Shown one piece after another: positions 23,198-31,357 of a DNA stretch of 42,181 nt. Source of the stretch: Nitrosomonadales bacterium (lineage in GTDB: Bacteria; Pseudomonadota; Gammaproteobacteria; Burkholderiales; Gallionellaceae). The number at the start of each line of letters is the position of its first letter. The stretch's first letter is position 1. Both the position numbers and the translations under genes were made by a program. Under the pieces are notes generated by a model. That model was not told where the DNA came from and did no database searches. It saw only the letters and a list, made by a program, of their open reading frames with translations. The stretch spans positions 1-42,181 of the forward strand of contig JACREC010000115.1 of NCBI GenBank assembly GCA_016218445.1, written 5' to 3'.

Positions 23198-25972
23198 ATG
23201 AAGACACTGCTGCTGGTTGACGGCTCATCTTACCTGTACCGCGCTTTCCATGCACTGCCCGATTTGCGCAGCCCTCAGAATGAGCCGACCGGTGCGATCT
23301 ACGGCGTGCTCAACATGCTGCGCAAGCTGCGCGCCGATTTCCCGGCGGATTATAGCGCTTGCGTGTTTGACGCAAAAGGCAAAACTTTCCGCGAGGACTG
23401 GTATCCGGAATACAAGGCGCATCGCCCGCCCATGCCGGAAGACCTCGTCGCGCAGATCGCGCCGCTGCACGAGGCCATCGCCGCCTTCGGCTGGAACATC
23501 CTGATGGTGGACGGTGTGGAGGCCGACGACGTGATCGGCACGCTGGCGCAGCAAGCCGCCGCTGAAGGCGCGCGTTGCATCATCTCCACCGGCGACAAGG
23601 ACCTCACGCAACTGGTGAATGAACATGTGCTGTGGGTGAATACCATGAGCGAGGAAAAGCTGGGCGAGGCAGGCGTGCTCGCCAAGTTTGGCGTGCCGCC
23701 GGAACGCATCGTGGATTACCTGACGCTGGTCGGCGATACGGTGGACAACGTGCCGGGCGTGACCAAGGTTGGCCCCAAGACCGCCGTGAAATGGCTCAAC
23801 CAATACGGCACGTTGGACAACCTGCTGGCGCACGCTGACGAAGTCGGCGGCGTGGTCGGCGAGAATTTACGCGCTGCCGTGGATTGGTTGCCGCAAGGCC
23901 GCAGGCTGGTCACCGTGAAATGCGATGTCCCGCTGCCCAAACGTTACGATGAATTGACTGCACCGCCACAGGACACGGAACAACTGCGCGCGCTGCTGCA
24001 GCGGTTCGGGTTTAAATCTTGGTTGCGCGAGTTGGATAGCGGAAAGAATTCCAACTCCGCTCCCTCCCCCTTGCAGGGGGAGGACTGGGGCGGGGGTAAA
24101 GCACGCACAGATTCTACCCCCTCCCTAACCCTCCCCCTGCAAATGGGAGGGGATGGTAGGCCGGTTTTTTCCTCTGGACATTACGAAACCATTCTCACCG
24201 AAGCACAACTCGACGGCTGGCTGGGGAAAATCCTGCAGGCCGATCTGGTGTGTGTGGACACCGAGACCACGGGCCTCGACGTGATGAATGCACAACTGGT
24301 CGGTATTTCTTTTTCCATAGAGCCGCACCACGCCGCCTACCTGCCACTGGCGCACCACTATCCCGGCGCGCCGGATCATCTGAAGCGCGAGCACGCGCTG
24401 CAAAAACTCAAGCCCTGGCTGGAAAGCGCGCAGCACAAAAAGCTCGGGCAGAACCTCAAATACGACCAGCACATCTTTGCCAACCACGGCATCACGCTTG
24501 CGGGTATTCATGAGGATACGCTGCTGCAATCCTACGTGCTGGAAAGCCACAGGCCGCACGACATGGATAACCTTGCGCTGCGCCATCTCGGCGTGAAAAC
24601 CATCAGCTATACCGAGGTGGTAGGCAAGGGCGCCAAACAGATTTGTTTCGATCAGGTGGATCTCGATACCGCCACGCGCTATGCGGCGGAAGACGCCGAC
24701 ATCACGCTGCAACTGCACCAAGCCTTGTTGCCGCAATTGCGCGACAAACTCGCCGAGGTCTATCGCAACATCGAGATGCCGGTGCGGCAGGTACTGTACG
24801 TCATGGAGCGCAACGGCGTGCTGATAGACGGCGCCAAGCTGGCGGCGCAGAGCCGTGAACTGGGCGAAAGAATACTCGCCATCGAGGCGCAGGCATTCGA
24901 GGCAGCGGGACAGCCATTCAACCTCAATTCGCCCAAGCAGATACAGGAAATTCTGTTCGACAAGCTGCAACTGCCGGTGAAGAAAAAAACGCCCAGCGGC
25001 ACGCCCTCCACCGACGAGGAGGTGTTGCAGGAACTGGCGCTGGATTACCCGCTGCCGAAAATCCTGCTCGAACATCGCGGCATGGCAAAGCTCAAATCCA
25101 CCTACACCGACAAGCTGCCGCAAATGGTGGACCGCAAAACCGGGCGCGCGCACACCAGCTACTCACAGGCGGTGGCAGTGACGGGCAGGCTAGCCTCCAG
25201 CGACCCCAACCTGCAGAACATTCCGATACGCACTCCGGAAGGCCGCCGCATCCGCGAAGCCTTCATCGCACCCGCAGGCAGCCGCATCGTGTCGGCGGAC
25301 TATTCGCAGATCGAACTGCGCATCATGGCGCACCTCTCCGGCGACGAAGGACTGCTGCGCGCGTTCGCCAACAACGAGGACATCCACCGCGCCACTGCCG
25401 CCGAAGTGTTCGGCGTTGCGCCCGATGAGGTGAGTTCAGAGCAGCGCCGCTACGCCAAGGTCATCAACTTCGGCCTGATCTACGGCATGTCCGCTTTCGG
25501 CCTGGCAAGCCAGCTCAACATCGAACGCAGCGCCGCGCAGCAATACATAGACCTCTACTTCGCGCGCTACCCCGGCGTAAAGAACTACATGGACAGCACG
25601 CGCGAACAGGCCAGGCGGCAAGGCTACGTTGAGACCGTGTTTGGCCGCAGGTTATGGCTGCCTGAGATCAACGCCAGCAACGGTGCAAAACGCCAAGGCG
25701 CCGAGCGCGCCGCCATCAACGCGCCGATGCAGGGTACAGCGGCAGACCTGATCAAGCTGGCAATGATTGCCGTGCAGAACTGGATAGAAAAAGAAAAGCT
25801 GCACACCCGCCTCGTCATGCAGGTGCATGACGAACTCGTGCTCGAAGTGCCGCAGGCGGAACTGCATCACGTGAAGGAAAAACTGCGCGATCTCATGTGC
25901 CATGTCGCCGAACTGAAAGTGCCGCTGGAAGTAGGGCTGGGAGAAGGCAGCAACTGGGACGAGGCGCATTAG
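23198..25972 (+). CDS. polA: DNA polymerase I with a repeat-derived linker
   Basis: Replication and repair polymerase, 924 residues: 5' nuclease (about 1-280), 3'-5' exonuclease (about 330-520) and polymerase (about 540-924). The exonuclease motifs VDTETTGLD, NLKYDQH and YAAEDAD are intact, so proofreading is likely active. Polymerase motifs SADYSQIELR, RRYAKVINFGLIYG and MQVHDELVLEVP are intact. Residues about 283-322 (NSAPSPLQGEDWGGG ... TPSLTLPLQMGGDG) come from a double-hairpin repeat and lengthen the linker between the nuclease and exonuclease domains. A diverged copy of its last 265 bp lies 0.9 kb downstream. Confidence 0.97.
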   Translation: MKTLLLVDGSSYLYRAFHALPDLRSPQNEPTGAIYGVLNMLRKLRADFPADYSACVFDAKGKTFREDWYPEYKAHRPPMPEDLVAQIAPLHEAIAAFGWNILMVDGVEADDVIGTLAQQAAAEGARCIISTGDKDLTQLVNEHVLWVNTMSEEKLGEAGVLAKFGVPPERIVDYLTLVGDTVDNVPGVTKVGPKTAVKWLNQYGTLDNLLAHADEVGGVVGENLRAAVDWLPQGRRLVTVKCDVPLPKRYDELTAPPQDTEQLRALLQRFGFKSWLRELDSGKNSNSAPSPLQGEDWGGGKARTDSTPSLTLPLQMGGDGRPVFSSGHYETILTEAQLDGWLGKILQADLVCVDTETTGLDVMNAQLVGISFSIEPHHAAYLPLAHHYPGAPDHLKREHALQKLKPWLESAQHKKLGQNLKYDQHIFANHGITLAGIHEDTLLQSYVLESHRPHDMDNLALRHLGVKTISYTEVVGKGAKQICFDQVDLDTATRYAAEDADITLQLHQALLPQLRDKLAEVYRNIEMPVRQVLYVMERNGVLIDGAKLAAQSRELGERILAIEAQAFEAAGQPFNLNSPKQIQEILFDKLQLPVKKKTPSGTPSTDEEVLQELALDYPLPKILLEHRGMAKLKSTYTDKLPQMVDRKTGRAHTSYSQAVAVTGRLASSDPNLQNIPIRTPEGRRIREAFIAPAGSRIVSADYSQIELRIMAHLSGDEGLLRAFANNEDIHRATAAEVFGVAPDEVSSEQRRYAKVINFGLIYGMSAFGLASQLNIERSAAQQYIDLYFARYPGVKNYMDSTREQARRQGYVETVFGRRLWLPEINASNGAKRQGAERAAINAPMQGTAADLIKLAMIAVQNWIEKEKLHTRLVMQVHDELVLEVPQAELHHVKEKLRDLMCHVAELKVPLEVGLGEGSNWDEAH
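24061..24156. repeat. GC-rich double-hairpin repeat inserted in polA
   Basis: Two hairpins, CCCTCCCCCTTGCAGGGGGA and CCCTCCCCCTGCAAatGGGAGGG-like, with the block TTCTACCCCCTCCCTA shared with the intergenic copy at 2003-2099. It is translated in frame in a domain linker. Confidence 0.85.
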
Positions 25973-26018
25973 TTTTTTGAATACCGTGACATCTTTACTT
26001 TTCCATGCAGCAAATAGC

Positions 26019-26034
26019 CCATATAAACGTATGG
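26019..26034. promoter_or_regulatory. candidate operator upstream of brnT
   Basis: Inverted repeat CCATA-N6-TATGG, about 33 bp before the brnT start, in the AT-rich leader. BrnA-type antitoxins repress their own promoter through a palindrome in this position; the assignment is inferred. Confidence 0.3.
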
Positions 26035-26066
26035 CTTATTAGCCAGCAAAAGCGTATTATTCCCAC

Positions 26067-26357
26067 ATGCGTAAAGCCAATTTTGACTGGGACAAAAAGA
26101 AGGATTTGGAAAATTTCGCCAGGCACGGCGTATCCTTCGTTGAAGCGCAATACGCATTTACAGACCCGAAGCGCATCATTGCCGAAGATCTCGCGCACAG
26201 CGAAAAGGAGCAGCGGTTTTTCTGCTTCGGGATAGTGGAGGGCGGAGTGATGACAGTCCGGTTCACTTATCGAGCGGGTGTCATTCGCATTATCGGTGCG
26301 GGATATTGGCGCAAAGGAAAGAAAATTTATGAGCAAGAAAATCAAATACACGGATGA
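26067..26357 (+). CDS. brnT: BrnT-family toxin (type II toxin-antitoxin)
   Basis: A 96-residue RelE-like ribonuclease toxin. Family motifs: FDWDKKKDLENFARHGVSF at the N-terminus, an F-DP segment (AFTDPKRI), HSEKEQRFFCFG and the C-terminal RIIGAGYW. Toxin-first order with an overlapping downstream antitoxin is typical of brnTA. It sits in a short AT-richer island between polA and a duplicate of the polA 3' end. Confidence 0.92.
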   Translation: MRKANFDWDKKKDLENFARHGVSFVEAQYAFTDPKRIIAEDLAHSEKEQRFFCFGIVEGGVMTVRFTYRAGVIRIIGAGYWRKGKKIYEQENQIHG

Positions 26358-26607
26358 ACCCATCGGGCCGGTAAAGGTAGTGGCGGATTTTCTGCCGCCG
26401 CCAGAACAACTGGCTTTCAAGGAAGAATCCACCAAAGTAACGCTGTCGTTAAGCAAGGCTAGCATTGAATTCTTCAAGAAAGAAGCCGCGCGTCAGAATA
26501 CTCAATACCAACGCATGATCCGCCGCCTGCTGGATGCTTACGCGCAGACCTATGCAGAAACTTCGCCACAGAAGGTTGGCGGGCATACGAAATCAGCACG
26601 TCGCTGA
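26329..26607 (+). CDS. brnA: BrnA/CopG-type antitoxin
   Basis: A 92-residue antitoxin. A disordered N-terminus (MSKKIKYTDEPIGPVKVVADF) is followed by a ribbon-helix-helix segment, KVTLSLSKASIEFFKKEAARQNTQYQRMIRRLLDAYA. The start at 26329 is chosen over 26278: AGGAAAG lies just upstream and the protein begins as BrnA-like proteins do. It overlaps brnT by 29 nt. It should neutralise BrnT and repress the operon. Confidence 0.88.
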   Translation: MSKKIKYTDEPIGPVKVVADFLPPPEQLAFKEESTKVTLSLSKASIEFFKKEAARQNTQYQRMIRRLLDAYAQTYAETSPQKVGGHTKSARR

Positions 26608-26629
26608 TATGGGGTAGCAAGCCTCCAAA

Positions 26630-26894
26630 CGCACCACCATCAACGCGCCCATGCAAGGCACGGCCGGATCTGATCAAACTGACAATGATCGCCGTGCAGA
26701 ACTGGCTGGAGCGCGAACACATGCACACCAGCCTCATCATGCAAGTGCACGATGAACTTGTGCTCGAAGTACCGCAGGAGGAACTGCCTCACGTGAAAGA
26801 AAAATTGCGCGATCTCATGTGCCATGTCGCCGAACTGAAAGTGCCGCTGGAGGTGGGGCTGGGGGAAGGCGGGAACTGGGATGATGCGCATTAA
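26630..26894 (+). pseudogene. duplicated 3' end of polA
   Basis: Homologous to polA 25706-25972 along its whole length, including a 44-bp identical stretch (26808-26851 against 25887-25930), and ending GNWDDAH-stop like polA's SNWDEAH-stop. It differs at many third positions and has a small net deletion near its 5' end (GGCCGGATCTG against GCGGCAGACCTG) that breaks the frame. The listed ORF at 26685 is part of it. No start signal is present, so it should not be expressed as a functional protein. Confidence 0.92.
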
Positions 26895-26900
26895 TGTTTT

Positions 26901-27752
26901 ATGGCAATCTATATGGTTATGACGAACGAGCTCCCAGCTACACTTTATAAATATTACGAAGTTAAAGAGTTTCTGCCCAAAGTGCTAAGCGGCGAAGCGC
27001 TTAAGTTTTCGTGTCCAATGGATTTTAATGATCCATTTGAAAGTCGTTCTTGCTTTCAGATCGACAACTCTAAAGAGGGCAAACGATACATCCATGAAAA
27101 GGTAAAACAAAGATTCTCGAATCCCTCTCAAAGAATAGCCAAGGCACGACAAATCGAAAGAAGATTTAACGCCCCTCAATCACTTGATGATGATGCCATT
27201 ATTCGACTGGTTGGCGTTTGCTGTTTTAGTGAGATGAAAGACAGCATTTTGATGTGGTCTCACTATGCAAATGAACATAAAGGTGTTTGTATTGGATTTG
27301 ATACGAGAAAATCTTTGTTTCGACTTGCTTGGCAAGTTAAATATCAAGAAGAGTTTCCAATTGTCAGGAGGCCGACAGATAGCGATGAAATATTGCTCGC
27401 TAAAACTTTACTGACCAAGGCAGATTGTTGGTCTTACGAGAAAGAGTGGCGCATTATTAAACGTACACAAACAGAGTTTGAAAGGGACTATAGGCTAAGA
27501 AAAAGATATTCATCAAACGAAAATCTTTCAGAGGAAGATATTCAACTACTGGTAGATGAAAAAGGCCCTGGCTTTTACAGCTTTCCCAAAGAGGCAATAA
27601 CAGAAATTTATTTGGGCGCTAGAATTGAAAAAAACCAACGAGAGAAGGTGATTCAGGGCGTTAGAGACGCAAATTTGAACATCCCTATTTATGAGGCTCA
27701 GAGGAATCCAAAAAAGTATTGCCTGGAATTTAAGCTGATTAAATCTGCGTAG
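26901..27752 (+). CDS. DUF2971 domain protein
   Basis: A 283-residue protein with DUF2971 features: LYKYYEV near the N-terminus, LKFSCPMDFNDPFES, VCCFSEMKDSILMWSHYANEHKGVCIGFD and SYEKEWRIIK. Function unknown; the family is scattered in accessory DNA and sometimes near defence genes. Codon use is visibly AT-rich compared with every neighbour, which indicates horizontal acquisition. It starts 6 bp after the polA fragment. Confidence 0.87.
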   Translation: MAIYMVMTNELPATLYKYYEVKEFLPKVLSGEALKFSCPMDFNDPFESRSCFQIDNSKEGKRYIHEKVKQRFSNPSQRIAKARQIERRFNAPQSLDDDAIIRLVGVCCFSEMKDSILMWSHYANEHKGVCIGFDTRKSLFRLAWQVKYQEEFPIVRRPTDSDEILLAKTLLTKADCWSYEKEWRIIKRTQTEFERDYRLRKRYSSNENLSEEDIQLLVDEKGPGFYSFPKEAITEIYLGARIEKNQREKVIQGVRDANLNIPIYEAQRNPKKYCLEFKLIKSA

Positions 27753-27761
27753 CCAAGTAGG

Positions 27762-27780
27762 GTGGGCACCCCGTGCCCAC
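27762..27780. repeat. perfect hairpin GTGGGCAC-CCC-GTGCCCAC
   Basis: An 8-bp perfect stem with a 3-nt loop, 9 bp after the DUF2971 stop. It could weakly terminate that transcript, but no T-tract follows. Confidence 0.6.
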
Positions 27781-27804
27781 GCGGATGCGGGAATTTGAAT
27801 CAAT

Positions 27805-28140
27805 ATGGAAATGGTGATGTCATCGTTCTGCCATTGGGAAGGAGACACCTTGGTGCTGAATATCCTTGGTCGCCCGCGCGCGAAGAAAACTAAAATCGGC
27901 AAGGTCATCGGCAAGCAGTTGGAGATTTATGTTGCCGAGAATCCGGTGCGCGGGAAAGCCACGGCGCACTTGGTGCAATTTCTGGCCGAGGAGTTTCAGG
28001 TTCCCAAGAGCGCGATAACGGTGGTGTTCGGGGTGTACAACGTCAACAAACAACTGCGCATCACCGCGCCCAAACGGCTCCCTTCCGTTATTCCACCGCC
28101 AACCCATCCAGTGAAACAAACCCCAATGCTGTTCACTTAA
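27805..28140 (+). CDS. DUF167 (YggU/UPF0235) family protein
   Basis: A 111-residue protein. LVLNILGRPRAKKTKI, then VAENPVRGKATAHLVQFLAEEFQVPKS and NKQLRI match the DUF167 fold. Function unknown. The start is uncertain between 27805 and 27817. The last 20 residues (PPPTHPVKQTPMLFT) run past the family domain toward a repeat and may be an acquired tail. Confidence 0.82.
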   Translation: MEMVMSSFCHWEGDTLVLNILGRPRAKKTKIGKVIGKQLEIYVAENPVRGKATAHLVQFLAEEFQVPKSAITVVFGVYNVNKQLRITAPKRLPSVIPPPTHPVKQTPMLFT

Positions 28141-28206
28141 CCGTTCGTGGTGACCCTTCGACTTCGCTCAGGACTAAAGGCCTTGTCGAACCACCAGCCC
28201 GAACGG
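28141..28206. repeat. imperfect palindromic repeat CCGTTCGTGGTG ... CCGAACGG
   Basis: The arms CCGTTCGTGGTGACCCTTCGAC and GTCGAACCACCAGCCCGAACGG pair imperfectly around CTTCGCTCAGGACT. It starts right after the DUF167 stop and ends before the SD of the next gene. A relative lies at 29369-29480. Confidence 0.7.
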
Positions 28207-28220
28207 AATTGGAGAATGTA

Positions 28221-29327
28221 ATGCGCATCCCCGCTACCAACGCCTTCACCTTCCTTCTGCTGCTGGCCGCCAGCACCGCCTTTGGCCGCGACCTGCCGCT
28301 GAACGAGATCAAGCTGCCGCCCGGTTTCAGGATCAGCCTGTATGCCGACGACGTGCCGGGCGCGCGCTCGATGGCATTGAGCCCGGACGGCACGCTGTTC
28401 GTCGGCACGCGCGGCGACAAGATTTACGCGCTGCCCAACCGCCAGCACGGCAAGCGCGCCGACGAAGTGATCACCCTCTTCTCCGGCCTCAACACCCCGA
28501 ACGGCGTGGCGTTTCGCGACGGTGCGCTGTACGTGGCGGAAATAAATCGCATCCTGCGCTTCGACGGCATCGAGTCCAGGTTGCGCAACCCGCCCAAGCC
28601 GGTGGTGGTGAACAACAGCTTTCCCACCGACACCCACCACGGCTGGAAATTCATCCGCTTCGGCCCGGACGGCCTGCTCTACGTGCCGGTGGGCGCGCCG
28701 TGCAACATCTGCGAGCCCGACCCCGCGCGCTACGCCGCCATCTTCCGCATGAAGCCGGATGGCCCCGCTCTCGAACAGTATGCGCGCGGCGTGCGCAACA
28801 CAGTGGGCTTCGACTGGAGCCCCGATAGCAATGAACTGTGGTTCACCGACAACGGCCGCGACTGGTTTGGCAACGACGCCCCGCCGGATGAACTGAACCA
28901 TGCGCCGCGCCCCGGCATGAATTTCGGCTACCCTTATTGCCACGGGCGTTCGCTGGCTGATGACGAATTCGGCGGCAAACATGCGTGCGGCGAATTCACC
29001 CCGCCCGCCATGGAACTCGGCCCGCACGTGGCCTCGCTGGGCATGCGCTTCTACACCGGCGCGATGTTCCCGGAGCCCTACCGCAAGCAGATCTTCATCG
29101 CCGAACACGGCTCGTGGAACCGCTTTCCGCCCATCGGCTACCGCATCACCCTGGTGCGCCTGCACGACGGTCAGGCGGCGAGCTACGAGGTGTTCGCGGA
29201 AGGCTGGCTGCAGGGGCTGCTCGCGTGGGGCCGCCCGGTGGACGTGCAGGTGATGCCGGACGGGGCGCTGCTGGTTTCGGATGACAAGGCGGGAGTGATA
29301 TACCGGATCAGCTACGGCGCTGATTGA
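28221..29327 (+). CDS. exported sorbosone dehydrogenase / PQQ-type sugar dehydrogenase-like beta-propeller
   Basis: 368 residues with a signal peptide (MRIPATNAFTFLLLLAASTAFG) and six-bladed propeller repeats typical of soluble glucose/sorbosone dehydrogenases: LPPGFRISLYADDVPGARSMALS, TPNGVAFRDGALYVAE, FTDNGRDW and FIAEHGSWNR. No CxxCH is present. The substrate is unknown and PQQ use is inferred from the family. The ATG at 28221 has GGAG 6 nt upstream; the track's 28209 is a TTG. Confidence 0.87.
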   Translation: MRIPATNAFTFLLLLAASTAFGRDLPLNEIKLPPGFRISLYADDVPGARSMALSPDGTLFVGTRGDKIYALPNRQHGKRADEVITLFSGLNTPNGVAFRDGALYVAEINRILRFDGIESRLRNPPKPVVVNNSFPTDTHHGWKFIRFGPDGLLYVPVGAPCNICEPDPARYAAIFRMKPDGPALEQYARGVRNTVGFDWSPDSNELWFTDNGRDWFGNDAPPDELNHAPRPGMNFGYPYCHGRSLADDEFGGKHACGEFTPPAMELGPHVASLGMRFYTGAMFPEPYRKQIFIAEHGSWNRFPPIGYRITLVRLHDGQAASYEVFAEGWLQGLLAWGRPVDVQVMPDGALLVSDDKAGVIYRISYGAD

Positions 29328-29368
29328 TCCGGCACGAATTGAAATTCCATTCCGTTCGGGCTGATGCT

Positions 29369-29480
29369 TCGACAGGCTCAGCACAGGGTACATCCGTTCG
29401 TGGTGAGGTATCGAACCATAACGGATGTATCGAGGCCCAAGATTGTCGCGGGGTTTCATCCTTCGATACCTCAGGATGAA
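29369..29480. repeat. cluster of inverted repeats (CTTCGACAGGCTCAG and CCGTTCGTGGTGAGG families)
   Basis: Contains CTTCGACAGGCTCAGCACAG, ATCCGTTCGTGGTGAGGTAT paired with ATACCTCAGGATGAACGG-like, and TATCGAACCATAACGGATG. It lies between the stop codons of two convergent genes and may serve as a termination region. Related segments occur at 28141-28206 and within uvrD (12271). Confidence 0.65.
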
Positions 29481-29509
29481 CGGTGAAATGAATTATGGAA
29501 TGCTTATAG

Positions 29510-30607
29510 TCATCGCACCGCCTCTTGCGCGGCTCCGGCAGCAAATCGAACCTTGTAGTTCAGCATGACCAGCAACAGCACGAGAAGCGCCGCGCCGCCA
29601 TTGTGCACCACTGCCAGCGCCAGCGGGAAATTCAGGAAGACAGTGGAAACGCCGGTGGTGAATTGCAGCGCGATGATGGCCAGCAGCCAGCGCGCGGTCT
29701 TGCGCAAACCTTCGACCTTGAGTGCCCTGAATGCTACCCAGGCAACCAGCGCAACCACGGCAAAGGCGAAGAAGCGATGCGTCCAGTGGATCGCGGTCAG
29801 CGCGGAGAAAGGCAGGAACTCACCTTGGGCGGTCATGCCCAGATTGCGCCATAGCGTGAAGCCGTTGGCGAAATCCATAGGCGGCCACAGCGTGCCTTGG
29901 CACAGCGGAAAATCCTGGCAGGCCAGCGTCGCATAGTTGGTGCTGACCCAGCCGCCGAGCGCGATTTGCACCGCAAGCAACGCAGCTGCCAGCATCGCCG
30001 GCATGCGCAGCGCGGCGGCAGCCGATTGCGGCAGCGGCGGATGTTCACTCAAGTGCGCGCCGAGCCATGCCATAAGCGCCAGCAGCACCATGCCCAGCAG
30101 CAGGTGGGTGGTCACGATGACCGGTTGCAGTTTCATCGTGATGGTCCATGCGCCGAAGGCTCCTTGCAGGCAAACGAAGGCAAACAGCAGCGTCGGGAAC
30201 AGCGGCGAGAATTTCGCCGCCTTGCGCCCCGATTGCAGCCACCTGCGCCACGAAATCACCATCAATGCGATGATCAGCACGCCGATGCCCATGGCCAGGT
30301 AGCGGTGGATCATTTCTATCCACGCCTTCATGACGGTTACCGGGCCGGTCGGCATCGCCGCTTCGGCGGCGCTGATGTTCGCATGCGCCTGCAACGGATT
30401 GGCTTGTCCGTAGCAGCCGGGCCAGTCCGGGCAGCCGAGGCCGGAATCGGTCAGCCGCGTGAAGGCGCCGAACATGATCAAGTCGAAGGTAAGAAACAGC
30501 ATGACCCATACCAGCTTGCGGTACTTGTCTTCGTCGCTCGATACCCAAACGGTTGCCAGCGGCAGCAATGCCGCAAGCATGCCCATGACAGCAAGCTGGA
30601 TCAGCAT
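29510..30607 (-). CDS. ctaA: heme A synthase, COX15/CtaA family
   Basis: Converts heme O to heme A for aa3-type cytochrome oxidase. 365 residues, eight membrane helices. The conserved histidines are seen in EMIHRYLA, VTTHLLLG, IHWTHRFFA and VVHNGGAALL. The external loop TRLTDSGLGCPDWPGCYG carries the cysteine pair. AGGA lies 9 nt before the ATG. No ctaB or oxidase subunit genes are in the window. Confidence 0.94.
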   Translation of the reverse strand: MLIQLAVMGMLAALLPLATVWVSSDEDKYRKLVWVMLFLTFDLIMFGAFTRLTDSGLGCPDWPGCYGQANPLQAHANISAAEAAMPTGPVTVMKAWIEMIHRYLAMGIGVLIIALMVISWRRWLQSGRKAAKFSPLFPTLLFAFVCLQGAFGAWTITMKLQPVIVTTHLLLGMVLLALMAWLGAHLSEHPPLPQSAAAALRMPAMLAAALLAVQIALGGWVSTNYATLACQDFPLCQGTLWPPMDFANGFTLWRNLGMTAQGEFLPFSALTAIHWTHRFFAFAVVALVAWVAFRALKVEGLRKTARWLLAIIALQFTTGVSTVFLNFPLALAVVHNGGAALLVLLLVMLNYKVRFAAGAAQEAVR

Positions 30608-30711
30608 GATGAATATCCTGAATCAGGCAATTGAATACGCCCGTGATGAAGGGGGATTTCAGGCAGCATTCAGCCGGGCTTGCACTTGTTTGCCAGTGCC
30701 TGTCATCCCGC

Positions 30712-31233
30712 TTATTTCCTGTCGCGCAGCGACACGCGGGCCATGATGTTGTCCTTCGTTATGAACTGGTGCTTCAAGGCGCCCAGCACATGCACCACCG
30801 CCACTGCGATCAGCACGTTCACCAGTATTTCATGCACCCCATGAGCGGGCACGCCTTCGAATTTCTTCGGCAACAGGGACGCATCGCCCGCCAGCAGCGC
30901 CTTGCCGACATCACTGGTCAAGACCTGCATGATGCCGCTCAGCGGCAACAAGATCAGCAGGAGATAAAGCAAATGGTGGACGCCCTTGGCAACCTTGTCC
31001 AGCAGAGTGTCGCCCAACGCCGGCGGAATGCCGTCCGTGCGGCGGTAAACGAGGCGCAGCAAGGTCAGCAGCAGCACCACGCCACCCACCAGGGAGTGCA
31101 CCATGTACCCGGCGATGGTCGCGCCGCCCTCATGCCGCGCGTCATCTAACGAGTCGCCCAGGAACCATGCGACCACCAGCAAGGCCAGAGTCAGCCAGTG
31201 AATGATGATGATGCGTTTGCTGTATTTCCCCAT
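30712..31233 (-). CDS. cybB: cytochrome b561
   Basis: A 173-residue inner-membrane di-heme cytochrome with four helices. Heme-ligand candidates are IHWL (helix 1), MVHSL (helix 2), VHHLLY and VVHVLGALKHQF (last helix). Such proteins move electrons from ubiquinol or scavenge superoxide; the partner is unknown here. A good SD, GGAGGTG, precedes the ATG. Same strand as ctaA, 104 bp upstream of it. Confidence 0.9.
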   Translation of the reverse strand: MGKYSKRIIIIHWLTLALLVVAWFLGDSLDDARHEGGATIAGYMVHSLVGGVVLLLTLLRLVYRRTDGIPPALGDTLLDKVAKGVHHLLYLLLILLPLSGIMQVLTSDVGKALLAGDASLLPKKFEGVPAHGVHEILVNVLIAVAVVHVLGALKHQFITKDNIMARVSLRDRK

Positions 31234-31357
31234 GCTGTTACACCTCCAGGGTTAAACGGTTTGAAATTATTGCCCCTATCACTGCGGCGGATTATAGCGA
31301 AAGCGGGCGGGCAACAGAATAAATGCTTGCGGGACGTTGATGGCGCAACAAACCTGG

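Noticed and set aside
24125-25153. 342-residue minus-strand ORF within polA
   Set aside because: Shadow of polA in GC-rich codons; no SD, no motif.
28137-29459. 440-residue minus-strand ORF
   Set aside because: Antisense to the sorbosone-dehydrogenase-like gene, which has a signal peptide, an SD and family motifs; the antisense product has none.
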